Origin: Comamonas kerstersii
Lineage (GTDB): Bacteria; Pseudomonadota; Gammaproteobacteria; Burkholderiales; Burkholderiaceae_C
Direction of reading: 5' to 3'
Assembly: GCF_008801935.1 (NCBI RefSeq)
Contig: NZ_VZOT01000002.1
Coordinates: 186,001-250,000 of the forward strand
DNA: 64,000 nt
The translations under genes were made by a program, and so were the position numbers. A model generated the notes under the pieces. That model worked only from the letters and a program-made list of their open reading frames with translations, had not been told where the DNA came from and did no database searches. Shown here piece by piece: positions 25,881 through 34,457 of the stretch (the first letter of the stretch is position 1; the number at the start of each line of letters is the position of its first letter).

Positions 25881-27128
25881 ATGCACCACACCCCGCACCA
25901 GGCTTTGCCGCGCTGGTACTTTGGCTGGAACATTGTTGCCGCCGCCACCGTACTGACGCTGCTGACCGTCGGCATGCGTTTGGGCATAGGCCCATTGTTT
26001 CTGCCCATGGCCCATGACCTGGGTTTTAGCCGCAGCCTGCTGGCCAGCATCGTGGCAGCAGGCATGCTCTGCTATGGCCTGGCCATGCCACTGGCAGGCT
26101 GGCTGTCCAGCCGCGCCAGCACACGCATCACCTTGCTGCTGGGCACGGCCATTCTGGTGCTGTCCACCCTCTGGGCCGTGAACACCCGCAGCGCGGCGGG
26201 CATTTTCTGGAGCTTTGGCGTCTTCATGTCGGTGGGGGCCGCCTTTACCAGCCCTGTGGCCCTGACAGGTGTCATCAGCTGCTGGTTCAACCGCCGCCGT
26301 GGCATGGCATTGTTTTTCCTCTCCACCGGCTCTATGGCGGGCATTGCCGTCATGACACCTGCACTGGGCTGGGCCCTGCAGCACTGGAACTGGCAGCAAA
26401 CCCTGCTCGGCTTTGCCGCCGTGTTCACCTTGATCACCGTGCCTGCGGCCTTGTTCATCATCCGCGATCAGGCACCAGACCATGCGGATGCACCACTGCC
26501 CGACCACCATGGTGCCCCTGCTGCACCCCGCGTTGCACCGATGGACCAGCTCAGCATCCGGCAAGCCATGGGCACTGTCACGTTCTGGAAAGTGACGTTC
26601 GGCCTGTTTGCCTGTGGCTTTAGCATGAACCTGATGGGCACGCACTGCATGCCCATGCTGCAGGACCATGGCTTTGATGCCAGCACCAGCGCCTTTGGCA
26701 TCGGCTTGATTGGCCTGGTCGCCATACCCAGCACCATGGTGCTGGGCCGTATTGCAGACCGCATGGAGCGCCGCAAGCTGCTGAGCGCCATCTACGGTGT
26801 GCGTGGGCTGGGCTTTGTTGGCCTGCTGATCGTAGGTACCGCCTGGCAGCTGTATGGGGTAGCGGCCATTGGCGGCGTAGTCTGGGCCGGCAGCATTGCG
26901 CTGTCTTCCGCCATCCTGGGCGACGTCTACGGCGTGCGCAAAGTGGGTGTGCTCTATGGCTGGTCTTACCTGGGCCATCAGGTCGGGGCCATGATCAGCT
27001 CCTGGCTGGGCGGCTGGGGCTATGAGGCCTACCACACCCACTGGCTGGCCTTTGGTGCTGCTGCTGCGCTGCTGTTTGCGGCATCTGCCGTGGTGCTGCG
27101 CCTGCCCAATCGCTCATCAAATTCATAG
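25881..27128 (+). CDS. MFS transporter (OFA/monocarboxylate-like)
   Basis: 415-aa major facilitator protein with 12 predicted TMs. It begins WYFGWNIVAAATVLTLLTVG. Helix 2-3 loop GWLSSRASTR and helix 4-5 region SCWFNRRRGMALFFLSTGSMAG are typical of the OFA/monocarboxylate-porter branch. The mid-loop of about 50 residues (RDQAPDHADAPLPDHHGAP) is His/Asp/Pro-rich. The C-terminus RLPNRSSNS ends where a family repeat begins at 27126. The substrate is unknown. Confidence 0.88.
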   Translation: MHHTPHQALPRWYFGWNIVAAATVLTLLTVGMRLGIGPLFLPMAHDLGFSRSLLASIVAAGMLCYGLAMPLAGWLSSRASTRITLLLGTAILVLSTLWAVNTRSAAGIFWSFGVFMSVGAAFTSPVALTGVISCWFNRRRGMALFFLSTGSMAGIAVMTPALGWALQHWNWQQTLLGFAAVFTLITVPAALFIIRDQAPDHADAPLPDHHGAPAAPRVAPMDQLSIRQAMGTVTFWKVTFGLFACGFSMNLMGTHCMPMLQDHGFDASTSAFGIGLIGLVAIPSTMVLGRIADRMERRKLLSAIYGVRGLGFVGLLIVGTAWQLYGVAAIGGVVWAGSIALSSAILGDVYGVRKVGVLYGWSYLGHQVGAMISSWLGGWGYEAYHTHWLAFGAAAALLFAASAVVLRLPNRSSNS

Positions 27129-27177
27129 CAAAAACAGGCTCTAGCGCCCATGCAGCAAGCGCTAGCAGCTATATTTT
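27126..27177. repeat. Comamonad intergenic repeat, copy 5
   Basis: CTAGCGCCCATGCAGCAAG followed by CGCTAGCAGCTAT, a nearly intact unit. Its left edge supplies the stop codon of the MFS gene (TAG in CATAGCAAAA), between two convergent MFS genes. Confidence 0.8.
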
Positions 27178-27182
27178 TATAT

Positions 27183-28382
27183 TTATGACTTCACCGGACA
27201 CGCTGCCGCAAAGCGGTAGCTGCTGAGCGCCAGCCCAGTGATACATATCTGCGTGACCGCACAGGCCAGCGCTGGCACCTCGCCAAAGCCCACCAGCATG
27301 GTGCCTACGGCGCCCATCGCCATCTGCGCAAAACCGTACAGCCCCGCTGCCGTACCTGCCAATGCTGGTGTTGTAGCTCCCAGCGCACGTGACAGCGCTG
27401 CAGGGCTTGCCATACCAGCCCCAAATGTCATGACCACCATGAGGGCCAGCAGCAGCGGCGCACTCAGCCAGCCCAGCGCCTGGATGCACAGAAACAGCGT
27501 GGCCAGCCCAAGGCCCAGGCCTGAGCCAATGTAGAGAAAACGCTCTGCAGGCCAGCGCCCTGCGAGCTTGCGCGTGAGAAAGGTACCCAGGCCTGCCCCC
27601 ACAATGGTACTGGCGGCAAACCAGCCCACATAGCGAATCGGCAACCCCAGCTGCTCATGCACGATGTACGGCGCAGTCGCCAGATAGGGATAAAGCGCCG
27701 TGCTCGAACATGCGCCGCCGAGCATGAAGGCCGCAAAGCGCGGATTGGCCAGCAGGCTGCCGTAGTCCAGTGCAATGCGCGTGATGGCCAGCGGGCGGCG
27801 GTTGAGGTTCGTCTCTGGCAGGAGCTTCCAGGCACAGAACAGCATGGCGCTGCCTATGCAGACCAGAAACACATAGATGGCCCGCCAGCCAAAATGATCG
27901 GCCAGATAGGCGCCCACAATGGGAGAGAGCCCCGGCCCCACCAGTGTCAGCAGGTTCAGCAGCGCCAGATCTCTGGTTACACGGTCTGGTGGCGCTATGT
28001 CACGCACGATGGCGCGCCCCAGCGTAATGCCTGCCGCACCGCCCAGCGCCTGCAGCAGGCGTGCAGCCACCAGCCATTGCAGACTGGGTGCAAACAGGGC
28101 GAGCACACTGGCACTGAAATACAGGCTCAAGCCCACCAGCAATGCCGGACGGCGCCCCCAGGTGTCCGAGACAGGGCCGTAGATCAGCTGTCCCAGAGCC
28201 AGACCAATCACATACAGCGTGATGGTCTGCTGCATGCCAGAAGGCTCTGCGCCCAGCGCTTCACCCGCAACGGGCAGAGCTGGCACAAAGATGTGCATGG
28301 CCATGGTGCCACTGAGCGTGACCAGCACCAGCACCCACAGCGGCGCCTGCACAGAAGCGCCTGCCAACTCCTTGGCCTGCAT
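27183..28382 (-). CDS. MFS multidrug efflux transporter, Bcr/CflA type
   Basis: 399-aa drug:proton antiporter. Hallmarks are VTLSGTMAMHIFVPALP in TM1, motif A YGPVSDTWGRRPALLVGLSLY in the loop after TM2, and ARLLQALGGAAGITLGRAIVRD at TM4, the DHA1-type signature of the Bcr/CflA branch. It lies 3 bp after the stop of the preceding MFS gene on the same strand (28386), and shares the MarR-led operon. The substrate is unpredictable from sequence. Confidence 0.9.
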   Translation of the reverse strand: MQAKELAGASVQAPLWVLVLVTLSGTMAMHIFVPALPVAGEALGAEPSGMQQTITLYVIGLALGQLIYGPVSDTWGRRPALLVGLSLYFSASVLALFAPSLQWLVAARLLQALGGAAGITLGRAIVRDIAPPDRVTRDLALLNLLTLVGPGLSPIVGAYLADHFGWRAIYVFLVCIGSAMLFCAWKLLPETNLNRRPLAITRIALDYGSLLANPRFAAFMLGGACSSTALYPYLATAPYIVHEQLGLPIRYVGWFAASTIVGAGLGTFLTRKLAGRWPAERFLYIGSGLGLGLATLFLCIQALGWLSAPLLLALMVVMTFGAGMASPAALSRALGATTPALAGTAAGLYGFAQMAMGAVGTMLVGFGEVPALACAVTQICITGLALSSYRFAAACPVKS

Positions 28383-28385
28383 GGC

Positions 28386-29591
28386 TTATGCCTCCTGCAC
28401 GCGCATGCGTGGGTGGCGCAGAAACAGCACCCCGCATACCAGCCCCAGCACAATGACCAGCCCACAGAAAGCACACACTGCCACATTCATGCCAAAGTGG
28501 TCTGCAATCCAGCCCATGGCCATCATGGGCAGCATGCAGCCCACATAGCCCACCACCAGATAGGTAGACAGCAAGCCCGAACGATTGTCAGGGCGAGCAA
28601 TACGGTTGACCATGCTCATGCCTGAGAGCATGCTCATACCGTGACCAACGGCTGTGCAGGCCACGCCCAGCACAAACAGCACGGCCGAACTGGCCCACAG
28701 ATTGAATATCAGCAGCGCATTGCTCAGCGCCAAACCGACAAAACCACCAAAACCGCACCACTGGGTAGGCATGCGGCCTGCCAGCACTTGTACCGTGGCC
28801 GATGCAAACAGGATGACAGCAATCGCCGTGCCGCTGACCACTGGCCCATGCCATGGCACCAGCTTGTCCAGAAACAAGGGAGACATGGCCGCATACAGAC
28901 CAAACACACCAAAGGCCAGAAATGGCAGTGCGCAGACCAGGACAAACGCCGACGATGCGCTGCGCTCCGGCCAGGTCAGCTTGGGCAGCACATCATGGAT
29001 GCGCAGCGCGTCCTTGTGCTGTTTTTGTGCGGCAGGGGGCAGATTCAGTCGCAGCAGAACCACCAGCCCCAGCGCACCCAGAATCAATGTCGGGATATAG
29101 GTGGTCACCAGTGGCCAGGGCGCCCACTGCCCCATCACACCGCCCACCAGCGGCCCCAGACCAAAGCCAAAGGCCATCAAAAAGCCAATCATCATGGCCA
29201 CACGCTGCACATGGCCGGGGCGTGAAAGCGCTGTCATGCCCATGGTGGCACTGGTCGTCATCATGCTCGATGCCACACCAACAATAAAGCGCCCCACAAT
29301 GAGGCTGCTCATGTTCCAGGCCAGCATGCTGATCAGGGTGCCAATCAGCGTCAGCACCAGGCCTGCCTGCATCACTGTCTTGAAGCCCACACGGTCAGGC
29401 AGGCGCCCCAGAAATAGCAGACTGCACAGAGCGCCGCCCATGTAGACGGTATAGATCATGGAAATATCACTGGCCTGCAGCTGCCACGCCTCTTTGTAGA
29501 GTGCATACAGCGGGCTGATCAGGGCTGTGCCCATGACGCCCACAATCATGGCGAAGCTCACCCAGGCAAAGGGTGATGGTTTGAATTTCAT
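28386..29591 (-). CDS. MFS transporter (DHA1-like)
   Basis: 401-aa MFS protein beginning FAWVSFAMIVGVMGTALISPLYALYKEAWQ; motif A is GRLPDRVGFKTVM, and helix 4-5 region VGRFIVGVASSMMTTSAT with TM5 LGPLVGGVMGQW fits the DHA1 family. The start is ATG 29591, with TAACAC upstream and no strong ribosome-binding site. It lies 35 bp after the marR stop, so marR and two MFS pumps form one operon. Two different pumps under one MarR regulator suggests resistance to a family of related compounds. Confidence 0.85.
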   Translation of the reverse strand: MKFKPSPFAWVSFAMIVGVMGTALISPLYALYKEAWQLQASDISMIYTVYMGGALCSLLFLGRLPDRVGFKTVMQAGLVLTLIGTLISMLAWNMSSLIVGRFIVGVASSMMTTSATMGMTALSRPGHVQRVAMMIGFLMAFGFGLGPLVGGVMGQWAPWPLVTTYIPTLILGALGLVVLLRLNLPPAAQKQHKDALRIHDVLPKLTWPERSASSAFVLVCALPFLAFGVFGLYAAMSPLFLDKLVPWHGPVVSGTAIAVILFASATVQVLAGRMPTQWCGFGGFVGLALSNALLIFNLWASSAVLFVLGVACTAVGHGMSMLSGMSMVNRIARPDNRSGLLSTYLVVGYVGCMLPMMAMGWIADHFGMNVAVCAFCGLVIVLGLVCGVLFLRHPRMRVQEA

Positions 29592-29626
29592 GTGTTATCC
29601 GTTGTTCTAATGAATTTTTTGCAGGC

Positions 29627-30100
29627 TCAGAGGCTGTCAAAGCGCTGTGCAATCTTGTGCAGCGTGCGCCTTGTGACTTCCAGTTCCTCGGCGCTGAGCC
29701 CCTCGAGCAAGCCCCGCTCAATTTCCTGGCTCTTGCGCAGAATCTGCCCGGCAATCTCTGTGCCCTGCGCCGTCAAGGCAATGCGCTTGGTGCGCCGGTC
29801 AGCGGGGTCACATGCCCACTGCACCAGCTCGGCCTCACGCAGCTGCGACAGCACCCGTACCAGCGAAGAGCTATCGAGCGACAGCGCCTGTGCCAAGTCT
29901 TTTTGCAGCATGGCCTCACCCTGCGTAAACAGCACCAGCAGTGGCATGCGCGATGCATCCGTCAACCCCTGGTCCCTGAAACTCTCATCCACTTTTTTGC
30001 GCCACTGGCGGTACACACTGCCAATCAGCTGCCCAAAACGACTGCGCGCCTGAGCAATTTCAGGCGCGCCGGGATGGGAGTTCACAGAATTAGTTTGCAT
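29627..30100 (-). CDS. MarR-family transcriptional regulator
   Basis: 157-aa winged-helix regulator. The recognition-helix region is LQKDLAQALSLDSSSLVRVLSQLREAELV (about residues 66-94), and the wing is DPADRRTKRIALTAQG. The dimer helices at both ends are Arg/Glu rich. Leading the MFS pump operon, it is probably its repressor with an aromatic-type effector. A palindrome CTCTT-GTAT-AAGAG sits about 120 bp upstream of its start and is the best operator candidate. Confidence 0.92.
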   Translation of the reverse strand: MQTNSVNSHPGAPEIAQARSRFGQLIGSVYRQWRKKVDESFRDQGLTDASRMPLLVLFTQGEAMLQKDLAQALSLDSSSLVRVLSQLREAELVQWACDPADRRTKRIALTAQGTEIAGQILRKSQEIERGLLEGLSAEELEVTRRTLHKIAQRFDSL

Positions 30101-30218
30101 GCCAAGTATTTTCCATGCACTGCAGCTTGCTGACCTGCCAAGCTGCTGACAGCCGACATGCGTGCAGGGTTGCTCACACCCTGTGTTGTACCCACCTCAA
30201 GTTATTACAAAATGTTAG

Positions 30219-30232
30219 CTCTTGTATAAGAG
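30219..30232. promoter_or_regulatory. Palindrome CTCTTGTATAAGAG, candidate MarR operator
   Basis: Perfect 5-bp arms with a 4-bp centre, AT-rich surroundings, upstream of marR. MarR-type operators are usually 16-20 bp; this one is short, so the call is weak. Confidence 0.3.
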
Positions 30233-30415
30233 TTGAAAAAATTAATAACAACTGGCGGCCACCTACAAACAGCCATGAATCTGCAAAGATTCAGCTCAAA
30301 GCACAGCCCATACAAAATACATGCCTACATTTTGAAATAGCATGCAAAAAAACTGCGTATCAATATTTTTCAGAAAATACTGAATCCAGAAAATTTCACG
30401 ATGCAAAATTTCAGG

Positions 30416-30445
30416 CTGAAAAATCGCTGCTATTTCACATAGAAT
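30416..30445 (+). promoter_or_regulatory. Candidate sigma-70 promoter of a small RNA
   Basis: CTGAAA (30416-30421, four of six with TTGACA) and TAGAAT (30440-30445, five of six with TATAAT) are 18 bp apart. The predicted start near 30452 is followed about 75 nt on by a strong terminator with no gene between. Confidence 0.35.
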
Positions 30446-30451
30446 CACGCC

Positions 30452-30526
30452 CTGTCAGGAGGGTTACCCTGACCTGATGCTTGTAAACGTTTTTCCGCCT
30501 CTCTTCACGGAGAGGCGGGTTTTCTT
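30452..30526 (+). ncRNA. Candidate small RNA of about 75 nt
   Basis: From about 30452 the sequence can fold into a hairpin TCAGG/CCTGA with loop AGGGTTAC (30455-30473), then a single-stranded A/T-rich linker containing TTGTAAACG, then the terminator hairpin CCGCCTCTC/GAGAGGCGG followed by TTTTCTT. No open frame with a ribosome-binding site lies between promoter and terminator, and the neighbouring genes are on the other strand. Existence and function are inferred from the promoter-plus-terminator arrangement only. Confidence 0.35.
30495..30526 (+). terminator. Strong rho-independent terminator with no gene before it
   Basis: 9-bp GC-rich stem CCGCCTCTC/GAGAGGCGG, six-base loop, then TTTTCTT. 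It is oriented for the plus strand, while the flanking genes (marR and ccmI) are on the minus strand, so it ends some other plus-strand transcript. Confidence 0.8.
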
Positions 30527-30527
30527 A

Positions 30528-30548
30528 TTGTGGATTTAATATCCACAA
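30528..30548. other. Inverted repeat TTGTGGAT-N5-ATCCACAA
   Basis: Perfect 8-bp arms with an AT loop, directly after the terminator at 30495 and 3 bp before a second, longer inverted repeat. It could be a regulator site or part of a bidirectional terminator. Confidence 0.6.
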
Positions 30549-30551
30549 AAT

Positions 30552-30590
30552 ATAACTCCTCCGTAAATTCATTTTTTACGGAGGAGTTAT
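30552..30590 (-). terminator. 16-bp perfect inverted repeat, likely end of the nap-ccm transcript
   Basis: Arms 30552-30567 and 30575-30590 are exact reverse complements (16 bp) around a T-rich 7-base loop. On the minus strand the stem is followed by ATATTTTG, 17 bases after the ccmI stop, the usual place for a terminator. Confidence 0.65.
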
Positions 30591-30606
30591 CAGAAAATGA
30601 AATAAA

Positions 30607-31488
30607 TCACTTTGGGTTGAGCAGTAAATCCAGCTGCATCAAATCATCCTGCACACGCAAAGCCACGTCAGAGCCAGGCTCCAGCAGCGCCAGCAATGCC
30701 TGCCAGTGTTCACGTGCCTGTGCATATTCTTCGATCTGTACGGCAGCAGCACCTGCCAGCGCCAGCGCCTTGGGCTGCTGTGGATCGAGCTTCAACGCCT
30801 GATCAATGGCTTCCATGGCTGCCGCCAGACTGCCGTTATTGGCAGAACCAATAGCATCAGCCATGTCTGCCCACAACCTGGCCTGCTCCCGGGGAGCTAC
30901 AGCCTGTACCACACTAGCCTGTAAGGCTTGCTGATAGGCCTGCACCGCATCTTCATAGCGCTCCATGATTTCATAGGAACGTGCCAGCATCACCCAGCCA
31001 GGCAGATCATCCGGTTCATGCTGCAAGCGCTGCGCCAGCCCCTGCACCATGGCATCGACATTCACCTGCCCTGCGCCATGTCCCAGCTCATCCACCTGAG
31101 CCAGGCGTGCAGCAGCCTGCGGATCTCCCACCTGCACATAGAGCACAAAGGCACACACAGGCACGGCTACTGCCAGCACCAGTGCACTTACGCGCGGCAA
31201 CCAGGGCTTGTGCGCTCCCCAACGTGGCTGGGCACGCTGATCCAGCTCTGCAAGCAGGCGACGTTGCAGTTCCTCCTCGGCCTGTGCAAAGTCGGAATCA
31301 CTCAGATTGCCGGCCTCTCGCTCACGAACCAGCTCCTGCAGCTGAGCGCGGTACAAACTGCGCAGCGCATCCTCACTATTGCGTACAGGCGCAGCAGCCT
31401 CATCCTTGAGCAGAGTGGGCAGCAGCACCGCCAGACTCACCAGCAGCAGAGCCAAAGCCCCAAACCACAATACATACAAGCTACCCAT
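30607..31488 (-). CDS. ccmI: Cytochrome c maturation protein CcmI (CycH)
   Basis: 293-aa haem-ligation chaperone of system I. Two TMs (VLWFGALALLLVSLAVLL and VSALVLAVAVPVCAFVLYV) flank a cytoplasmic loop with a leucine-zipper-like helix (LRSLYRAQLQELVREREAG). The periplasmic C-terminal half carries TPR repeats (PGWVMLARSYEIMERYEDAV, AIDQALKLDPQQPKALALAG) that hold the apocytochrome. It is separate from CcmH, unlike the fused E. coli protein, and overlaps ccmH by 8 bp. It is the last gene of the nap-ccm array. Confidence 0.92.
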   Translation of the reverse strand: MGSLYVLWFGALALLLVSLAVLLPTLLKDEAAAPVRNSEDALRSLYRAQLQELVREREAGNLSDSDFAQAEEELQRRLLAELDQRAQPRWGAHKPWLPRVSALVLAVAVPVCAFVLYVQVGDPQAAARLAQVDELGHGAGQVNVDAMVQGLAQRLQHEPDDLPGWVMLARSYEIMERYEDAVQAYQQALQASVVQAVAPREQARLWADMADAIGSANNGSLAAAMEAIDQALKLDPQQPKALALAGAAAVQIEEYAQAREHWQALLALLEPGSDVALRVQDDLMQLDLLLNPK

Positions 31489-31945
31489 GGAGGCCTTTCC
31501 TGTCTTTGCTCTCGTCAGATTGCGTCAGCCATGCCTGTGCCCGTGCACATTCTTCCGGCGTCAGCCCTTCACGCGTCACGGCAGAGCGCTTACGCAGCGC
31601 GCGTACCAGCATGCCAATGCCCACCAACACCACAAGAAAAGGCAGGCACCACAGCAGCCAGGTTGAAGGTTTCCAGGGCGGTGTATAGCGCACGAAGGTG
31701 CCATAGCGCTGCTCGAAAAATGCCACGATCTCGGCATCGCTGTGCCCTTGCTCCAGCTGATGCGCAATTTCACGGCGCATGTCCTTGGCAATCGGTGCCT
31801 GCGACTCAGCTACGGTCTGGTTCTGGCAGACCACGCAGCGCAATTGCGCTGCAAGCGCTGCTTCTCGCGCTTGCAGATCTGTGTCTGCCGCCCAAGCGCT
31901 GTGGCACAGCAAGGCAGCACTCAACATCCATGCGCTGACTTTCAT
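31481..31945 (-). CDS. ccmH: Cytochrome c maturation protein CcmH
   Basis: 154-aa membrane thiol oxidoreductase that keeps apocytochrome cysteines reduced. A signal/TM start (VSAWMLSAALLCHSAWA) leads to the active site LRCVVCQNQTVAESQAPIA and the conserved FFEQRYGTFVRYTPPW, then one C-terminal TM (TWLLWCLPFLVVLVGIGMLVRAL). It is the short two-domain form; the TPR part is encoded by ccmI. It overlaps ccmG by 4 bp and ccmI by 8 bp. Confidence 0.95.
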   Translation of the reverse strand: MKVSAWMLSAALLCHSAWAADTDLQAREAALAAQLRCVVCQNQTVAESQAPIAKDMRREIAHQLEQGHSDAEIVAFFEQRYGTFVRYTPPWKPSTWLLWCLPFLVVLVGIGMLVRALRKRSAVTREGLTPEECARAQAWLTQSDESKDRKGLHG

Positions 31946-32466
31946 TGCACAGCCCTCACTACAGGCATCAGGCTGTCACGCCACACCTCGGGGGTGACAG
32001 GCCCCAGATGGCGGTAGCGCACGCGGCCCTGTGCATCAATCACAAAGGTCTCAGGCACAGCCTGGATGCCGAAGTCCATGCCCACCCGGCCTGTCGCATC
32101 CACACCAGAAGCCACATAGGGATTACCTGCCACACGCAACAACGCAAGCGCCTTGGTCACGTCATCCTTGTAGTTCAAGCCGTAGACAGGAACCTGGTCC
32201 TGCTTAGACATCTGAGCCAGCACTGGCATTTCCTGACGGCAAGGAGCACACCAGGAAGCCCAGACATTGAGCAGCCAGACCTGCCCTTGCAGTGCCTGTG
32301 GGCTGAATGTGTCTCTGCCTGCCTGTGCTTGCAGTTGCGGCAACTCAAATACCGGCACAGGCTGGTCCAGCAGAGCGGACTCCAACGCCCGCGGATCACG
32401 CTGCAGCCCCATGCCCAGCATCACCGCAAGTGCCAGAAAAATTCCCAGAGGAATCACAAACCGCAT
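31942..32466 (-). CDS. ccmG: Thiol:disulfide interchange protein CcmG (DsbE)
   Basis: 174-aa periplasmic thioredoxin-like protein anchored by an N-terminal TM (VIPLGIFLALAVMLGMGL). The redox site is WASWCAPCRQEMP, and the family helix insert lies around YKDDVTKALALL; the cis-proline loop is GIQAVPETFVID. It passes electrons to CcmH and apocytochromes. The frame is open for 95 more codons upstream, but ATG 32466 matches the family start and overlaps the ccmF stop (TGATG). Confidence 0.95.
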   Translation of the reverse strand: MRFVIPLGIFLALAVMLGMGLQRDPRALESALLDQPVPVFELPQLQAQAGRDTFSPQALQGQVWLLNVWASWCAPCRQEMPVLAQMSKQDQVPVYGLNYKDDVTKALALLRVAGNPYVASGVDATGRVGMDFGIQAVPETFVIDAQGRVRYRHLGPVTPEVWRDSLMPVVRAVQ

Positions 32467-34457
32467 CACGCCACCTTGCTTTCTGTTTTGATACGCACAC
32501 GTGACCGGCTGGTGCGAAAACGCTTGTCCAGCAGGCTCAATGCTGCCCCCAGCGCCATCATGAATGTGCCAAGCCAGATCCATTCCATCAACGGCTTGAT
32601 CTGTATGCGCAGCGTCCAGTTGAGTCCGGCTTCGTCCAGCGGCTCTCCGAGCGCGATAAACACATCCCGGCCCCAGGTGCTGTCGATGGCTGCCTGACTC
32701 AGCCCCATGCTCTGTACGCGGTAGGCACGTTTCTCGGGATACATGTCCCACTGCGCATCGCCATGGCTCACACGGAAATGCGCGCGCTGGGCATCGTAAT
32801 TGGGGCCAGTCACCGGAGACAGACTTTCAAAATGGAAGCGATACCCCCCAGCCTCCATACTCTGGCCTTGACTGATACTGGTTTCACGCTTGACTTCCAG
32901 ACCATTGGCAGCGCTGACAGCAATCACAAATACGCCTACACCCATGTGTGCCACCAGCGTGCCCCACCAGCCCCAAGGCTGGCGCAGCAACCGCTGCAGA
33001 CCTTCGCCCTGTCGTACAGCTGGCACCAGACGCTGCCACGCGTGCACCAGTGTGCTCAGCACACACCACGCACCAAGCGCCATGCCCAGCAAGCTTGCAA
33101 TGGACAGCCGCCAGCCCCAGCTCCCCTGCATCAGCCAGATCAGCAACGTGGCCAGCACTGTCAAAGCTACTGCACCTCGCAGACGCCGCCATAGCTCATG
33201 TGCCGAGCCCTGTTTCCAGCGAGCCACCGTACCCACGCCCATCAAGGCGACAGCAGGCAGCACCAGTGGCAGAAACACGGCCTCAAAGTATGGAGGCCCC
33301 ACAGAGATTTTTTCGTCACGCAGCACATCCAGCGCAAGCGGATACAGCGTACCAATCAGCACAGCCAGCGCTCCGGCTGTGAACAGCACGTTGTTGATGA
33401 GCAGCAGTGTCTCGCGCGAAAGCAGTGCAAACTGTCCGCCCCCCTTGCCCAGTTCAGGCGCACGCCAGGCATAGAGCCACAGCGACGTTCCCACCACGGC
33501 CACGATAAAGCACAGGATGTACAGGCCGCGCCCGGGATCAACCGCAAATGCATGCACCGATGTCAGCACCCCTGAGCGCACAAGAAAGGTCCCGAGCAGC
33601 GACAGCGAAAACGCGCAGATGGCCAGCAAAGCCGACCAGCTGCGAAATGCCCCGCGCTGGTCCGTGACAATCAGAGAGTGCAGCAAGGCCGTGCCAACCA
33701 GCCACGGCATGAAGGAAGCATTCTCCACAGGATCCCAGAACCACCAGCCCCCCCAGCCCAGCACGTAATAGGCCCATGCGCTGCCCAGCAAAATACCCAG
33801 CGTCAGAAAGGCCCAGGCCGCGAGCGTCCAGGAGCGTGACCAGCGCGCCCATGCAGCGCCGAGCTCCCCGGAGATCAGTGCGGCCAGCGCAAAGGCGAAT
33901 GGCACGGCAAAGCCCACATAACCCATGTACAGCAGCGGTGGGTGAAACACCATGCCAGGGTCCTGCAGCAAGGGATTCAGGTCACGCCCTTCCAGCGCTG
34001 CAGGCACCAGACGCAGAAACGGGTTTGAGAGAAACAACAAGAAAGCCAGCAGTCCCACACTGATCCAGCCCAGCACGGCCAGCACACGTGCCACAAAAGC
34101 TTCCGGCAGCGCCTGACTGCGCCATGCCACCGCTACGCTCCAGCAGGCCAGCAGCAACTGCCACAGCAGCATGGAACCTTCATGCCCGCCCCAGAAGGCA
34201 GTGAGCTTGTAGATGGCAGGCAGATCCTGGTGCGAATTACCCGCCACGTAAAGCACAGAGTAATCGCCCACCCAGAAGCACCAGACCAGCACGCCAGTCG
34301 ATAGCAGTGACAGCGCACACTGCAGCACGGCAGCTGGCCGAGCCAGTCTCACCCAGGCAGCGATGCCCAGCTGAGCCCCCAGCAATGGAAAGATGGCCTG
34401 TACTGCCGCAACCAGCAAGGCAAGCACCAATGCAAAAACACCAAGCTCTGCAATCAT
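32466..34457 (-). CDS. ccmF: Cytochrome c-type haem lyase subunit CcmF
   Basis: 663-aa polytopic membrane protein of the haem ligation complex. The WWD domain is visible as YVLGWGGWWFWDPVENASFMPWLVGTALLHSL (about residues 225-255). Axial histidines are expected in the flanking loops, and the C-terminal periplasmic part has KRETSISQGQSMEAGGYRF. Length and TM pattern fit the family. It overlaps ccmE by 4 bp and ccmG by 1 bp. Confidence 0.96.
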   Translation of the reverse strand: MIAELGVFALVLALLVAAVQAIFPLLGAQLGIAAWVRLARPAAVLQCALSLLSTGVLVWCFWVGDYSVLYVAGNSHQDLPAIYKLTAFWGGHEGSMLLWQLLLACWSVAVAWRSQALPEAFVARVLAVLGWISVGLLAFLLFLSNPFLRLVPAALEGRDLNPLLQDPGMVFHPPLLYMGYVGFAVPFAFALAALISGELGAAWARWSRSWTLAAWAFLTLGILLGSAWAYYVLGWGGWWFWDPVENASFMPWLVGTALLHSLIVTDQRGAFRSWSALLAICAFSLSLLGTFLVRSGVLTSVHAFAVDPGRGLYILCFIVAVVGTSLWLYAWRAPELGKGGGQFALLSRETLLLINNVLFTAGALAVLIGTLYPLALDVLRDEKISVGPPYFEAVFLPLVLPAVALMGVGTVARWKQGSAHELWRRLRGAVALTVLATLLIWLMQGSWGWRLSIASLLGMALGAWCVLSTLVHAWQRLVPAVRQGEGLQRLLRQPWGWWGTLVAHMGVGVFVIAVSAANGLEVKRETSISQGQSMEAGGYRFHFESLSPVTGPNYDAQRAHFRVSHGDAQWDMYPEKRAYRVQSMGLSQAAIDSTWGRDVFIALGEPLDEAGLNWTLRIQIKPLMEWIWLGTFMMALGAALSLLDKRFRTSRSRVRIKTESKVA

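Noticed and set aside
30115..30477. 120-codon plus-strand frame in the gap before ccmI
   Set aside because: AT-rich, no ribosome-binding site, unusual composition for a coding sequence, and it overlaps the predicted sRNA promoter.
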